Positions 40,946-50,572 of a stretch of DNA of 64,000 nucleotides are shown here, piece after piece. Position 1 is the stretch's first letter. Every line of letters begins with the position of its first letter. Below the pieces are notes generated by a model that saw only the letters and a list, made by a program, of their open reading frames with translations, was not told where the DNA came from and did no database searches. Source of the DNA: JASLEW01 sp035544895. Its GTDB lineage: Bacteria; Acidobacteriota; Thermoanaerobaculia; Multivoradales; UBA5704. The stretch covers positions 62,001-126,000 of the forward strand of contig DASZZM010000009.1 of the NCBI GenBank assembly GCA_035544895.1, in the 5' to 3' direction. Made by a program: the position numbers and the translations under genes.

Positions 40946-42838
40946 ATGGAACCGTCCCGCATCGTTCCCACCCGCTCGGCCGCCGGCCTGCTGCTCGCCG
41001 CGCTGGGCCTGGCTGGCTCCGGGCAGGCCGGCCGTGCTCAGGCGATCGACGGCGCGTGGGAACCGCCGCCGGCCGCGGAGCTGGCCGTGGCGATGGCTCC
41101 GGACGGCGGCGGCGCCGCCGCCCGCCTCGCTCTCGGGCAGGCGCTCGGCGCCGCGCCGCTCCACGTCCTGCGCAGCGCCGAGGAGGGCGCGCGCGACCAG
41201 CTCGACGCCCTGCGCGCCTGGAACGCGGCGGGCAAGCGGCCGCTGAAGAACGGATTCGCCCGGCCGCTGCCCGCCGTCCTCGAGGTGCGGTTCGACTCGC
41301 CGTCGGGCGGACCCGGCGCTGCCGCCGTGCCCCTGGGCGGTGGTTTCCTGGCCGAGGCCGAGCCGGGATGGCTCGCCTGGGGGACCCATGTCAAGGTCAC
41401 CGGCGCGCACCGCGTGCGCTTCCACCTCACCGCGGTCCACCTGCCGGGGGGGACGCGGATGTACGTGGCCGCGCCGGGCCAGGCGCCCGAGCGGTTCGGC
41501 CTAGAGCTGCTGGCGCCGGGCGGCGACCTGTGGACCCCGAGCGTGCTCGGCGACTCCGCGTTGCTCGAAGTCGACGTCCCCGCGGCGGCGCTCGCCACCC
41601 ATCCGCCGTCCGGCTTCGCAATCCGCGAGGTGATGGAGATACTCGATCTGGCCGGCGGTATCGGCGGTATCGGCGGTATCGGAGCCATCGGAGCCAGGGC
41701 GACGAGCACGAGCTGCCTGGTCGATGCGCGATGCGAGACTGACGCCGACCTGCCCCATATCGACAACTACCGGCACGCCGTTGCCCAGCTCATCTTCACC
41801 GTGCCGGGGCAGGGGTCGTTCCTGTGCACCGGCAGCCTGCTCAACGACGTGGCATCCGACGGCATCCCCTACCTGCTGACCGCCAACCACTGCATCTCCG
41901 ACCAGGCCACGGCGTTGAGCCTGCAGGCCTTCTTCGACTTCTATACGGCGACCTGCAACGGCGCCCCGCCCGCAGAGAGCGGCCGGCCGCACAGCAACGG
42001 GTCCACCCTGCTCGCCACTGCCAGCGCCGACGCCAGCTCCGACTACACCTTGCTCAAGCTCAACAGCGTGCCGGCCGGCCGCTTCTTCCTCGGCTGGAAC
42101 GCCGATCCGAACGCCCTGCAGGCGGACACCGCGCTGTACCGCATCTCCTACCCGGCGCCTGCCCATTTTCCTCAGCCGCAGTCTTATACCCAGTACACCT
42201 ACGACGCGGCGTTCGACCCGGGAACGAGCTGCCTGCCGCGGCCGAATTTTCTCTATGAGCGCCTGGTCAAGGGCGCCACGTTCGGCGGCAGCTCGGGCTC
42301 ACCCGTGCTGCTCGCCAGCGGCCAGGTGGTCGGCCAGCTCAACGGCGGCTGCGGTCCGGACCCCAACAACAGCTGCGACTATGCCAACGAAGACGACGAC
42401 GGCGCCTTCGCGGTCTCCTTCGCGGTCCTGCGGCAATGGCTGGCCCCGCAGGCGGCGCAGCCCTGCGTGCCGGGAGCGACCACGCTGTGCATCGACGACA
42501 AGCCAGGAGACCGCCGCTTCCAGGCCACCGTTGCGTTCCACACCACGCAAGGCGGCGGGATCTCGGGAGCCGGCCACGCCATCGCGCTGTCGACCCTGGG
42601 GGTCACCCAGGGCGGAGTCTTCTGGTTCTTCGGCTCCTCCAATCCGGAGATGTTGCTCAAGGTGCTCAACGGATGTGCGCTGGGTGGCAGCTTCTGGGTG
42701 TTCTTCGCCGCCGACACCAACGCCGGCTTCACCCTCACGGTCGTCGACACGACCAGCGGCAGCCAGAGGGTCTACACCAATGCCGACCTCCATACCGCCG
42801 CACCGGTCCAGGACACCTCCGCCCTGCCTTGCCCTTGA
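40946..42838 (+). CDS. Secreted trypsin-like (lysyl endopeptidase-type) serine protease
   Basis: A 630-residue secreted protease. Signal peptide residues 1-33 (GLLLAALGLAGSGQAGRAQA). A propeptide-like beta region (60-230) ends with a GIGGIGGIGAIG tract. The S1 peptidase core (250-475) holds H315 in LTANHCISD, D366 in SSDYTLLKL and S450 in GGSSGSPVL, the catalytic triad; flanking Cys (257, 263, 294, 316, 337, 429) suggest disulfides as in Achromobacter/Lysobacter lysyl endopeptidase. The C-terminal domain (about 478-630: CVPGATTLCI...RRFQATVAF...GGVFWFFGSSNPEMLLKVLNGC...FWVFFAADTNAGFTLTVVDT) is the CxPxxTxLCL-type domain common on acidobacterial secreted proteins. AAGGAGAAG precedes ATG 40946. 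Confidence 0.9.
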   Translation: MEPSRIVPTRSAAGLLLAALGLAGSGQAGRAQAIDGAWEPPPAAELAVAMAPDGGGAAARLALGQALGAAPLHVLRSAEEGARDQLDALRAWNAAGKRPLKNGFARPLPAVLEVRFDSPSGGPGAAAVPLGGGFLAEAEPGWLAWGTHVKVTGAHRVRFHLTAVHLPGGTRMYVAAPGQAPERFGLELLAPGGDLWTPSVLGDSALLEVDVPAAALATHPPSGFAIREVMEILDLAGGIGGIGGIGAIGARATSTSCLVDARCETDADLPHIDNYRHAVAQLIFTVPGQGSFLCTGSLLNDVASDGIPYLLTANHCISDQATALSLQAFFDFYTATCNGAPPAESGRPHSNGSTLLATASADASSDYTLLKLNSVPAGRFFLGWNADPNALQADTALYRISYPAPAHFPQPQSYTQYTYDAAFDPGTSCLPRPNFLYERLVKGATFGGSSGSPVLLASGQVVGQLNGGCGPDPNNSCDYANEDDDGAFAVSFAVLRQWLAPQAAQPCVPGATTLCIDDKPGDRRFQATVAFHTTQGGGISGAGHAIALSTLGVTQGGVFWFFGSSNPEMLLKVLNGCALGGSFWVFFAADTNAGFTLTVVDTTSGSQRVYTNADLHTAAPVQDTSALPCP

Positions 42839-43130
42839 GCCGGACGAGAGTGCCGGGGCGCCCTCCTGGCGGCGACAACGAGGATGCAAGAAATCGTGTG
42901 ATTGCCTCAATAGAGTTGGCCTGCAGGTATAGCTCTCGCCGTAGCGTTTTCTGTCGGCATATGATTAAATTGAGCAACTGTAGAGTAGATTTTCAACTTA
43001 GTCGGATGGGTCGAAGTCAGTCGAAGTGCTGAAAGTCACCATTTCGTGTAAGATTCACCAGGGGGGAACTGTCGTGGACAGCCCGCATGTCGTAATGCGA
43101 CGTATCCTGTGGGGGTCGTAGAGGCTCTGT

Positions 43131-44822
43131 GTGGTAGATCGAAATGTCCTGGTACTGCTGATCGATGACGGGCCGTTGGGGTCCGCCGGGGTGCTGCGCA
43201 TCCGGCAAGCCCTGGGCGGCGCCGCGTCGGCTCGCCTGGAGGTTGAGCCGGCGGCCGGCTTCGAGGCCGGGCTGGCGCGCTTGCGCCACGGGGGCTTCGA
43301 CGCTGTCCTCCTGGCCCTCGACCTTACCCGCGCCGGGGCGATCGAAGCCATCGAGCTTCTGGCCCGCGAGGGGCAGGACGTGCCGGTGCTGGCGCTCAGC
43401 GACAACGGCGATGTGAGCCTGGTGCTCGCCGCGCTGGAAGCCGGGGCCCAGGACCTGGTGAGCGCCGACGCGGGGGGCGCGGTCCTGGCGCGCGCCATCC
43501 TCGGCGCCACGACGCGGCGGCACGCCACGGCGGTGCGCCTGGCGGACGGACTGCTGCGCGCCGTGGTGGCAGGCCTGGGCAAGGAGCTTGGCCCGGCGAC
43601 GGCGCACGCTACGTCCGAGTCGCGCGAGTCGCGCGCGGCGGACGGAGACGGGCTGCAAGGCCTGGTCTTCCGGCTGGCGCGCGAGCGGGCGAGGGTCGAA
43701 GCGGAGCTGCGCGCGAGGTACGAGTCGTTCCATCTGATTCTCGAGGCGGCGCCGCTCGCCATCGTGACCGCGGACCCGCAGCTCAGGGTCACGCGGTGGA
43801 ACCGCGCCGCCACCCAGCTGTTCGGCTGGTCGAAAGAGGAGGTCCTGGGGACCCTGTACCCGCTGGTTCCGGAGGACAGACAAGAGGAATCCCGCGCCCT
43901 GCTCGGCAGGTACGCGGCGCAAGAGCGCATCGTCGACTTCGAGACGCGCCGGCTGCGTAAGGACGGCAGCCTGGTCGACGTCTCGATCTGCGGCGCCGCG
44001 GTGCGCGATGCGCGTGGCGAGATCGTCGAGCTGATCTGCATGTTCGCCGACATCACCGAACGCCGGCAGGCCGCCGAGGCCCTGCGCCTCGACATCGAAC
44101 GCCGCGAGCGCGTCGAGGCGGAGCTCAGGGGCTCGCGCGAGAAGCTGCGCGGCCTGTCGGCGCGCTTGCTGCGCGTGCGCGAGGAGGAGCGGACGCGCAT
44201 CGCCCGCGAGATCCACGACGAGCTGGGCCAGTCGCTGACCGGTCTCGCCCTGCAGCTCTCGGCCCTTGCCGCGCGGGTGCCTCCCGGGCTCGACGAGGTG
44301 CGCGGCCAGCTGCAATCGCTGCTCACGCTCGCCAACGAGACGCAGGGCACGGTGCGCGAGATTGCCGCCAAGCTGCGGCCTACGGTCCTCGACAGCGAGG
44401 GGCTCGATGCCGCCGTCGAGTGGCTGGTGGCGGATTTCCGCGCGCGGACCGGCATCCCCTGCGAGCTCGCGCTCCGCCGCCAGTCGATCGCCGCCGGCTC
44501 CGAGCTGTCGACTGCCCTGTTCCGCATCCTGCAAGAGGCCCTGACCAACGTCGCCCGGCACGCCGGCGCGAGCCGGGTCGAGGCCAGCCTCGCGGCGGAG
44601 GGAGGCCAGGCGGTGCTCGAGGTGCGCGACGACGGCCGCGGGATCGCCGCGGAGGAAGCGTCGTTCGACCACTCGTTGGGACTGCTGGGCATGGACGAGC
44701 GAGCGCGCGCCCTGGGTGGGCGCATCGAGATTCACGGCGAGGCGGGCCGCGGCACGACGCTGCGCGCCAGCATCCCCCTGCGCCGGCACGGCGAGCCGGG
44801 GGAAGAAAAGGGGCTCTCCTGA
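43131..44822 (+). CDS. NarL-type sensor histidine kinase (REC-like, PAS, HisKA_3, HATPase)
   Basis: A 563-residue cytoplasmic kinase. Residues 5-130 have a receiver-like fold (VLLIDDGP..., LLALDLTRAG) where D64 could take phosphate. PAS at 199-312 (ESFHLILEAAPLAIVTADPQLRVTRWNRAATQLFGW). HisKA_3 dimerisation domain with H362 in REEERTRIAREIHDELGQSLTGLALQL, then HATPase_c (about 455-555) with ALFRILQEALTNVARHAGA and DDGRGI. The GTG start is at 43131. The stop overlaps the start of its response regulator (TGATG), so the two are a stoichiometric pair. Confidence 0.92.
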   Translation: MVDRNVLVLLIDDGPLGSAGVLRIRQALGGAASARLEVEPAAGFEAGLARLRHGGFDAVLLALDLTRAGAIEAIELLAREGQDVPVLALSDNGDVSLVLAALEAGAQDLVSADAGGAVLARAILGATTRRHATAVRLADGLLRAVVAGLGKELGPATAHATSESRESRAADGDGLQGLVFRLARERARVEAELRARYESFHLILEAAPLAIVTADPQLRVTRWNRAATQLFGWSKEEVLGTLYPLVPEDRQEESRALLGRYAAQERIVDFETRRLRKDGSLVDVSICGAAVRDARGEIVELICMFADITERRQAAEALRLDIERRERVEAELRGSREKLRGLSARLLRVREEERTRIAREIHDELGQSLTGLALQLSALAARVPPGLDEVRGQLQSLLTLANETQGTVREIAAKLRPTVLDSEGLDAAVEWLVADFRARTGIPCELALRRQSIAAGSELSTALFRILQEALTNVARHAGASRVEASLAAEGGQAVLEVRDDGRGIAAEEASFDHSLGLLGMDERARALGGRIEIHGEAGRGTTLRASIPLRRHGEPGEEKGLS

Positions 44823-45499
44823 TGATCCGCGTCCTGATCGTCGACGACCATCCGCTGGTGCGCGAAGGACTGCGCCAGGTCCTGGCTGTGACCGCGGACA
44901 TCGTGCTCGCGGGCGAAGCGGCCGATGGCGAAGAAGGGCTCGAGCAGATCCGGCGGCAGCGCTGGGATGCCGTTCTTCTCGACCTCAGCCTGCCGGGCAT
45001 GAGCGGGCTCGAGCTGCTGGCCGAGCTCAAGGAGCGCGAGCCGCACCCGCCGGTGCTGGTGCTGAGCATGCACGCCGAGAGGCACACGGTAGTGCACGCC
45101 CTGAAAGCGGGCGCCGCCGGTTACGTGACCAAGGACAGCGCGGCCCTGTCGGTGGTCGCCGCCATCCGCAAGGTCGCCTCCGGTGGCAGGTACCTGACGC
45201 CTTCGCTCGCCGAGACGCTGGTCGGCGAGCTGCAGCAGCGCGGCGAGAGGCACCCGCACGAAGAGCTTTCCCAGCGCGAGCTCGAGGTGGTCCGCCTGAT
45301 CGCCTCGGGCAGCGGGATCAAGGAGATCGCCGCCGCGCTGGCGCTCGGCGAAACCACGGTCAGCACCTATCGCTCGCGCGCCCTGGAAAAGCTGGGCCTC
45401 TCCGGCAACGCCGATCTCGTCCGCTACGCGATCGAAAGCGGCCTGCTCGACTCGGCGCCGCTTTACGGTTGTAGAGCAAAAACGACAGTCCGCGGGTAA
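44822..45499 (+). CDS. NarL/FixJ-family response regulator
   Basis: A 225-residue regulator. Receiver residues 2-118 contain D9 and D10, the phospho-acceptor D54 (LLDLSLPG) and K104 (YVTKDS). The LuxR-type HTH is at about 150-212 (LSQRELEVVRLIASGSGIKEIAAALALGETTVSTYRSRALEKLGLSGNADLVRYAIESGLL). It is the partner of the kinase upstream. The target genes are unknown; a terminator follows at 45583, so the pair ends the operon. Confidence 0.95.
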   Translation: MIRVLIVDDHPLVREGLRQVLAVTADIVLAGEAADGEEGLEQIRRQRWDAVLLDLSLPGMSGLELLAELKEREPHPPVLVLSMHAERHTVVHALKAGAAGYVTKDSAALSVVAAIRKVASGGRYLTPSLAETLVGELQQRGERHPHEELSQRELEVVRLIASGSGIKEIAAALALGETTVSTYRSRALEKLGLSGNADLVRYAIESGLLDSAPLYGCRAKTTVRG

Positions 45500-45582
45500 A
45501 GATCGACAACATTTTCATCGTCAGGACGACACTGGCCGGCGCCACCCTGCTGTAGCCTCCCAATTAAGGTTTTGTTTGGGCA

Positions 45583-45630
45583 GCCGCCGCCGGACTCGCA
45601 CGGTGCGGGCTTCGGCGGCGCTCTTTTTTT
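45583..45630 (+). terminator. Intrinsic terminator after the two-component operon
   Basis: Outer arms GCCGCCG (45583-45589) and CGGCGGC (45613-45619) enclose an inner hairpin (CGCAC/GTGCG), followed by CTC and seven T residues (45624-45630). It also separates the operon from the converging MobC-VirD4 gene. Confidence 0.85.
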
Positions 45631-45662
45631 CTTAGGTCCCACCGGCGTTGCCGATTCAGAGT

Positions 45663-48600
45663 CTAGCTTCCGATCTTGTCGAGATCGCGCGCGGTGGGCA
45701 GGGGCGGCGGCGGCGAGAGCAGGCCGGGAGAGGGAGGAAGGGCTTGCCACGCGGTCCAGGCGGCCCAGTCGCGCTCCAGGCGGCCGGAGGTGGGGGGAGG
45801 CGGGACGGCGGCGCGCTCGGCGAGGACCGGATCGCGGAAGTAGGGCAGCCGGCGGGCGCGGATCGGGGCATGGCCGGGACAGAACACCAGGGCCTCGTCG
45901 TCGGGCAGGCGGCGGACTTCCTCGACGGTCAGCAGCGGGCGGGCGAGCTCGTGCCGCCACGAGCTGGCGCGCCGCCCCGCGGCCGCGCCAGCGTTCCATG
46001 AGCGCTTCTCGAGGTTGACCGTCATCGCACCCGTCATCTTGCTCACCAGCTCGGCGGTCGGGACGTCGGCCGGCGCGAAGGCGACCTGCAGGGGACAGTT
46101 GGCGGTGATCGACTGGTGCGGGCCATAGATGTCGAGCAGCTGGTTGAGCGCCTGGACCGAGATGAAGACGCGGATGCCGTAGCCGCGCAGGTAGGCCATG
46201 GCGCGGCCGAAGAAATCGAGCTTGCCGAGCGCCGCGAACTCGTCGAGCAACAGCAGCAGGGGCCGGGCGGGGCGCGCCTGCGGCACGAAGTCGAGCCCCT
46301 CGGTGAGCTGCCGGCAGAGCTGGTTCAAGGCCATGCGCACGACGCCGCGCAAGCGGTCGAGCTCGCCCGGGGGCAGCGTCAGGTAAAGCGAGACCGGGCG
46401 CTCGCCACGCACCAGGTCGGCGGCCGTGAAATCGCTGGTCGCGGTGTTGGCCGCCAGGATCGGATCGCGAAACAAGTCGAGGTGCGACTGCGCCGTGGCG
46501 ATCACGCCGGAGCTGGTGCGCGGGTCCATGTCGAGGAGCGTGCGCGCCGCCGCGGCCACCGCCGGATGGGTGGGGGTCTTCTCTTTCTTGGCGTCGAGCC
46601 AGCCCATGCGCAGCTCCGGATCGTGCCGGGTGTGGAGCATGACCTTCAGGGTCTGCTGCACCGGGCGGCCGGGATCGGAGAGCAGTTGGGCGCAGCCGGC
46701 GAGGCTCTTGTCCTTGCCGGCATAGAGGACGTGCAGAATCGCGCCGACCAGCAGGGAGTGGGCGCTCCGCTCCCAGAAAGTGCGCGGCCGATCCTTGCCG
46801 TCCGGATCGACGAGCACGTCGGCGACGCCCTGGGCATGCTTGACGTCCTCCGCGCCGCGTGGGATGACCAGCAGCGGGTTGTAGCGCGCCGCCGCCCCGC
46901 CGCGCGCGGAGGGGTCGAAGCGCAGGCAGAGGTTGCCCAGCCCGTTGTCGCGGAAGCCCGCGGTGCGGTGCCAGAGCTCGCCCTTGATGTCGAGGACGAC
47001 GACCGAGCAGGGCCACTCGAGCAGCGTCGGGATGATCAGGCTGCTGCTCTTGCCCGAGCCGGAGGGAGCGAAGGCCAGCACGTGGCGGTCGCGCCGGTCC
47101 CGCAGCCGGTGGAGACGGCCCCGGCCGTCCGGCCAGGCGCCGACCACCACGCCGCCCCCGCTGCCCCCTCTTCCGATACCGCCGAGCAGGCCGGCTGCCC
47201 GCACCTCGCGCCGCGTCGCCCAGTGGCTGGAGCCGAGGCTGTCGCCGCTCTCGGAGAGATCGCGCAGACGGGCGAGCGCGCGGGCGAGCGCGGGGGCTGC
47301 CAGGGCGGAGAAGGCGGCAAGCAGGAGCCAGCGCGCCCGGCGCAGGTCAGCGGCGAGGGGCGCGACGGCGCCATAGCGCGCGCTCCAGCGCAGCAGGGCC
47401 AAAGGCGGATAGACCGGCGTCAGGGCGGCCAGGTAGAGCGGCGCGAGCAGCGGCAGCGCGAGCAGGGCGGCGGGGCGTGCCGGCCGGAACCGAAGCGAGA
47501 TGGCCACCGCCCCGGAAGCGAGGGCCGCCAGCGCGAGGAGCCGCCACTCCGGGTAGGCGGCATGGCGCAGCCAGGGGGCGCCGAGGGCGGGCAGGTGCAG
47601 CCAGCGCGCGCCCACGCCGATCTCGGCGGCGAGGCGCGCGAAGGCGGGCGAGAGGGCGGCCAGGGCCGAGATGCGCGGGCGGGCGGTACGGGCGAGAGCT
47701 TCGGCGGCCTGGGCCGGATCGAGCCCCTCGCGGGCAGCGTGCGCCGACCAGGCCAGGACGGCAAGGTGCGGTGCGCGCTCGCAGCCCGGATGGCGCAGGA
47801 AGATCTCGACCGGCAGCAGGCGCTGCCGCCCCGGAGAGGCGAGATCGGTCCGGCGGTGGAGCTCGGCAGCCGAGGCGCGGCAGCGGCCGAGCGCGGCGCC
47901 CAGCCGCTCGAGAGCCTCGCGCTCGGGCAGCCGCGGGCGGACCGGCGCCTCGGTCAGCAGTGGCCGAGCCGGTGCCTCTGGTAGCGGCGGACGAGCCGGC
48001 GCTTCGGTCAGCCGTGAGCGAGCCGGCGCCTCGGTCAGCGGCGGGTGAGCCGGCGCCTCGGTCAGCCGTGGACGAGCCGGCGCCTCGGTCAGCGGCAGGC
48101 GGACCGGCATCTCGGGCAGCGGCGGGAGGACGGGCGCGATCTCGGGCCCGGGCAGGGCGCTCCGTGGCGCGCGCGCCCGCTCGACGGCGCGGACGCCGGC
48201 CAGGACAGCGGCGCGATCGGCGCGGCTGGCGGCGAGCGTCTCCGCCATGCCGGGCTTCTCGCTGGGGCTGGACGCGGCGGGGTGTATGGCACCGCCGAGT
48301 GCCTGCCCGGCTGAGGTAGAAACGCCGGGTCCTTGCCGGGCTGGGGCGGAGGCGCCGGGTGCCTGCCCGATCTGATCAGACGAACCGGGTCCTTGCCGGG
48401 CGAGTGGGTGGGATGCGCCGGGGGCGGGATGATCAGATGCGCCGGGTCCCTGCCCGGCTTGGTGCGGAGCGGGGTGCGGGCGCGGCAGGACGGATCGCGC
48501 GAGGCCGGGCGAGGGGGCGTTGGCGGCGGTCAGCTCGCGGGCGACGGCGCGATGCAAGCATGACAGCGTCTCCGGCGTCGCGTCGCCGCGCCGCACGCGC

Positions 48601-49964
48601 CCGAGGAGAGCGTCGAGGTCCCGGGCGTTGCGCGCCGGCACGCCGGAGACGGCTGAACACGCGCGGCGCTCGGCGGCGTCCATGTGCCGGGCAAGGGCGC
48701 TCTCGGCGCGATCCCGGCGTGACAGCGCTTCCCTCCAGCGCTCGACGACGTCTGGTCTCGGCGCCGGCGCGTGGCGGGCCGCCTCGGCCGCGGACAGGAC
48801 TTGGGTCAGCTCGCGCCCGCACAAGCGCACCTCCCGCCGGGCCGCGCGTAACTCGGTGGCGAAGGAAGCCAGGCCGTGGCCGAGGTCGGGGGCGTCGATC
48901 TGAACCGGGCCGCGCTCCAGGCGATCCGGGCCGCGGGCCTGGCGGTGGGCGTCGAGGTGGGCGAGACGGCGCGCCAGGGGAGCGAGCCGGTCGTCGAGGT
49001 CGGCGGTGGCGAGCAGCAGGCGCGAGGAGGTGGCGAGGCTGGCAGGGCTTGGACGCCGCTCGGCCAGGCGCTCGACGGCTGCCAGCTCTTCCTCGGCGCG
49101 CTCGCGCGCCTTGCACAAGCCGTGGGCCTCCCGCCGCAGGTCCCACAGGCGCTCTTCCAGGGCCAGCTCGGCGCGGACCGTTGCCTGCACGGCCGCGGCA
49201 AGACGAGGCGGCCGCTCATGGCTCGCCGCGGGCCGCGTCAGGGCGGCCATGCGGGCGTCCGCGAGCCGGCGGCGAGCGCGGGCCTGATCCTCGATCAGCT
49301 CGCGGTCCTCCCGCGCCGCTTCCCTTGGCGGCTGCTCGGCGGTACTGGCCAGGAGGCCGCGGGACGGGCCGGCAGCGCGCCAGGAAGGCCAGCCGGTGGG
49401 GGAGGGAAGGCCGCGCTCGGCGGCGTAATCTTCGCCCTCGTCGCGCAGGGTGCGGCAGGCGGCCGCCGCCTCCAGACGCTCGGCGGCCCGGGATTCCGGG
49501 TCCGCGGCCAGGTGCTGCGACCGGCTCTCGGCGGCAAGGAAGACGTCTCGCCGGCGCGCCAGCTCCGCCACGTCCTCCAGGCGCAGGGCGGCGGGCAGCG
49601 GCGCCAGGCCCGTCAGGTCTTCGACCGTCCGCTCGGCCTCGCGCAGGCTCCGATACGCAAGCTCCAGGAGAGCAGGCAGAAGGTCCGGCGCGATCCTTCC
49701 CTTCTGCGCCAAGCAGACCAGGTGCCGCACGTCGCTCGCCAGCAGCGCCAGGCGGCCGGCGATGCGAATGTTGAGCACGGGCACCGCGGCCAAGGGCTGG
49801 CCAGCGTGCAGCGCGAGCTCTCTGACGTAGACCGACACGGGCAAGCGGGAGAGCGCCGCTCGCCGGCGGATCGTCGTCGCTTCCACGCGGTTGAGCAGGA
49901 CCTCGCAGGCAATCGTGCGGATCCCGTCCGCGGCTGCTGCCCGGCCACGCCTCTTGGTCTTCAT
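45663..49964 (-). CDS. MobC-like / VirD4 (TraG) fusion, type IV coupling protein
   Basis: A 1433-residue protein. Residues 1-110 resemble the MobC accessory relaxosome protein (a ribbon-helix-helix-like start, VEATTIRRRAALSRLPVSVYVRELALHAGQ, then helices). Residues about 110-480 are charged helical linkers, 495-555 are palindromic-repeat-derived (GQGPGAS...), and about 618-680 are a 9-residue tandem repeat (PLTEAPARP). Membrane helices follow (LLALAALASGAVAISL, ALLALPLLAPLYLAALTPVY). The VirD4/TraG ATPase has Walker A FAPSGSGKSSS (K972) and Walker B LLLLLDEFAALGK (D1241). Coupling proteins bring relaxase-DNA complexes to a type IV secretion channel. No relaxase or channel genes are in view. 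Confidence 0.85.
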   Translation of the reverse strand: MKTKRRGRAAAADGIRTIACEVLLNRVEATTIRRRAALSRLPVSVYVRELALHAGQPLAAVPVLNIRIAGRLALLASDVRHLVCLAQKGRIAPDLLPALLELAYRSLREAERTVEDLTGLAPLPAALRLEDVAELARRRDVFLAAESRSQHLAADPESRAAERLEAAAACRTLRDEGEDYAAERGLPSPTGWPSWRAAGPSRGLLASTAEQPPREAAREDRELIEDQARARRRLADARMAALTRPAASHERPPRLAAAVQATVRAELALEERLWDLRREAHGLCKARERAEEELAAVERLAERRPSPASLATSSRLLLATADLDDRLAPLARRLAHLDAHRQARGPDRLERGPVQIDAPDLGHGLASFATELRAARREVRLCGRELTQVLSAAEAARHAPAPRPDVVERWREALSRRDRAESALARHMDAAERRACSAVSGVPARNARDLDALLGRVRRGDATPETLSCLHRAVARELTAANAPSPGLARSVLPRPHPAPHQAGQGPGASDHPAPGASHPLARQGPGSSDQIGQAPGASAPARQGPGVSTSAGQALGGAIHPAASSPSEKPGMAETLAASRADRAAVLAGVRAVERARAPRSALPGPEIAPVLPPLPEMPVRLPLTEAPARPRLTEAPAHPPLTEAPARSRLTEAPARPPLPEAPARPLLTEAPVRPRLPEREALERLGAALGRCRASAAELHRRTDLASPGRQRLLPVEIFLRHPGCERAPHLAVLAWSAHAAREGLDPAQAAEALARTARPRISALAALSPAFARLAAEIGVGARWLHLPALGAPWLRHAAYPEWRLLALAALASGAVAISLRFRPARPAALLALPLLAPLYLAALTPVYPPLALLRWSARYGAVAPLAADLRRARWLLLAAFSALAAPALARALARLRDLSESGDSLGSSHWATRREVRAAGLLGGIGRGGSGGGVVVGAWPDGRGRLHRLRDRRDRHVLAFAPSGSGKSSSLIIPTLLEWPCSVVVLDIKGELWHRTAGFRDNGLGNLCLRFDPSARGGAAARYNPLLVIPRGAEDVKHAQGVADVLVDPDGKDRPRTFWERSAHSLLVGAILHVLYAGKDKSLAGCAQLLSDPGRPVQQTLKVMLHTRHDPELRMGWLDAKKEKTPTHPAVAAAARTLLDMDPRTSSGVIATAQSHLDLFRDPILAANTATSDFTAADLVRGERPVSLYLTLPPGELDRLRGVVRMALNQLCRQLTEGLDFVPQARPARPLLLLLDEFAALGKLDFFGRAMAYLRGYGIRVFISVQALNQLLDIYGPHQSITANCPLQVAFAPADVPTAELVSKMTGAMTVNLEKRSWNAGAAAGRRASSWRHELARPLLTVEEVRRLPDDEALVFCPGHAPIRARRLPYFRDPVLAERAAVPPPPTSGRLERDWAAWTAWQALPPSPGLLSPPPPLPTARDLDKIGS
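47930..48115 (-). repeat. 27-bp tandem repeat encoding (P/R)LTEAPARP
   Basis: About seven 27-bp units in the MobC-VirD4 gene code for a Pro-rich spacer (PLTEAPARP, RLTEAPAHP, PLPEAPARP and variants). Likely a flexible periplasm- or cytoplasm-facing arm before the membrane helices. Confidence 0.8.
48295..48475. repeat. In-frame palindromic repeat cluster in the MobC-VirD4 gene
   Basis: About five copies of the GCGCCGGG-type unit with linkers such as TGAGGTAGAAAC and ATCTGATCAGACGAA give the residues GQGPGAS, RQGPGSS, GQAPGAS and RQGPGVS. Copies are diverged, and the reading frame is preserved. Confidence 0.8.
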
Positions 49965-50278
49965 CGACGCTCCCCGGCCTCGCGCCGCGCCACGCCTCGC
50001 CGGGGGCCGCGGTGCGGTCGAGCCACACGGGTGTTACGAGGTCGGCGCCGGGACGGCGCCGCGGGTAGAGATGCCCAGCCGCGGTCAACGATCGACACAG
50101 TCGCGAGCAACCGGCGCCTCCTCTCTCCATCACGACAACGCCGAGTCTAGTGTCCCGACCGGGCGCCGCAATGTGGCGCGCCGGAGAGTCGCGAGGAAGG
50201 CCCGGCGGCGCGATTTCAATGCATTGAAAAGCGGCCCGGTCCCGCCATGGCCGTGGGTATACTCCGGCTCGACAGGGG
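49965..50278. other. 314-base intergenic region with a perfect palindrome
   Basis: No gene. It contains TTTCAATGCATTGAAA (50214-50229), a perfect 16-bp palindrome, and an extended -10-like TATACT (50258-50263) 15 bases before the glycosyltransferase fragment. The palindrome could be a regulator-binding site; no matching regulator is adjacent. Confidence 0.45.
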
Positions 50279-50572
50279 GTGCGAGTGCGGAGATCGGCGG
50301 CGTACCTCGGGCTCTCGCTGGCGTTCCTTCTCTTGGGGGCGGGATACGCGGCCGTCGTGCCGGCGGGAGAGGCTCCGGACGAGCCCGCGCACCTGGCCTA
50401 CATCGATTACCTGGTCCGCTTCCGCTCGCTGCCGCCCAAGCCGGCGCCGCCCTACGGGCTGTCCTACGAAGCGCACCAGCCCCCGCTCGACCATGGCGTC
50501 TCCGCGGCCTGCCTGGCGGCCCTGGGCGGCGGCGGTGCTCGGATGGCAGTGGGGAAGAGTGGCGCGTCATAG
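50279..50572 (+). pseudogene. N-terminal fragment of a membrane glycosyltransferase
   Basis: The frame begins with a membrane helix (AAYLGLSLAFLLLGAGYAAVVP) and carries AGEAPDEPAHLAYIDYLVRFRSLP...GLSYEAHQPPLDHGVSAACLAAL, the first extracytoplasmic loop of ArnT/DUF2142-type lipid-linked sugar transferases (DE-P-x-H and EAHQPPLYY motifs). Such proteins have 400-600 residues and about ten helices; only 97 codons remain before an unrelated end. The catalytic DE pair is present but the rest is lost. Confidence 0.65.

Noticed and set aside
41650..41700. Short GGTATCGGC repeat as a phase-variation tract
   Set aside because: It is a 9-bp in-frame Gly-Ile-Gly repeat; changes in number would not shift the frame.
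47930..48475. CRISPR array
   Set aside because: Repeats are in frame with a protein, units are directly tandem (27 bp) or palindromic with irregular linkers, and no cas genes are present.
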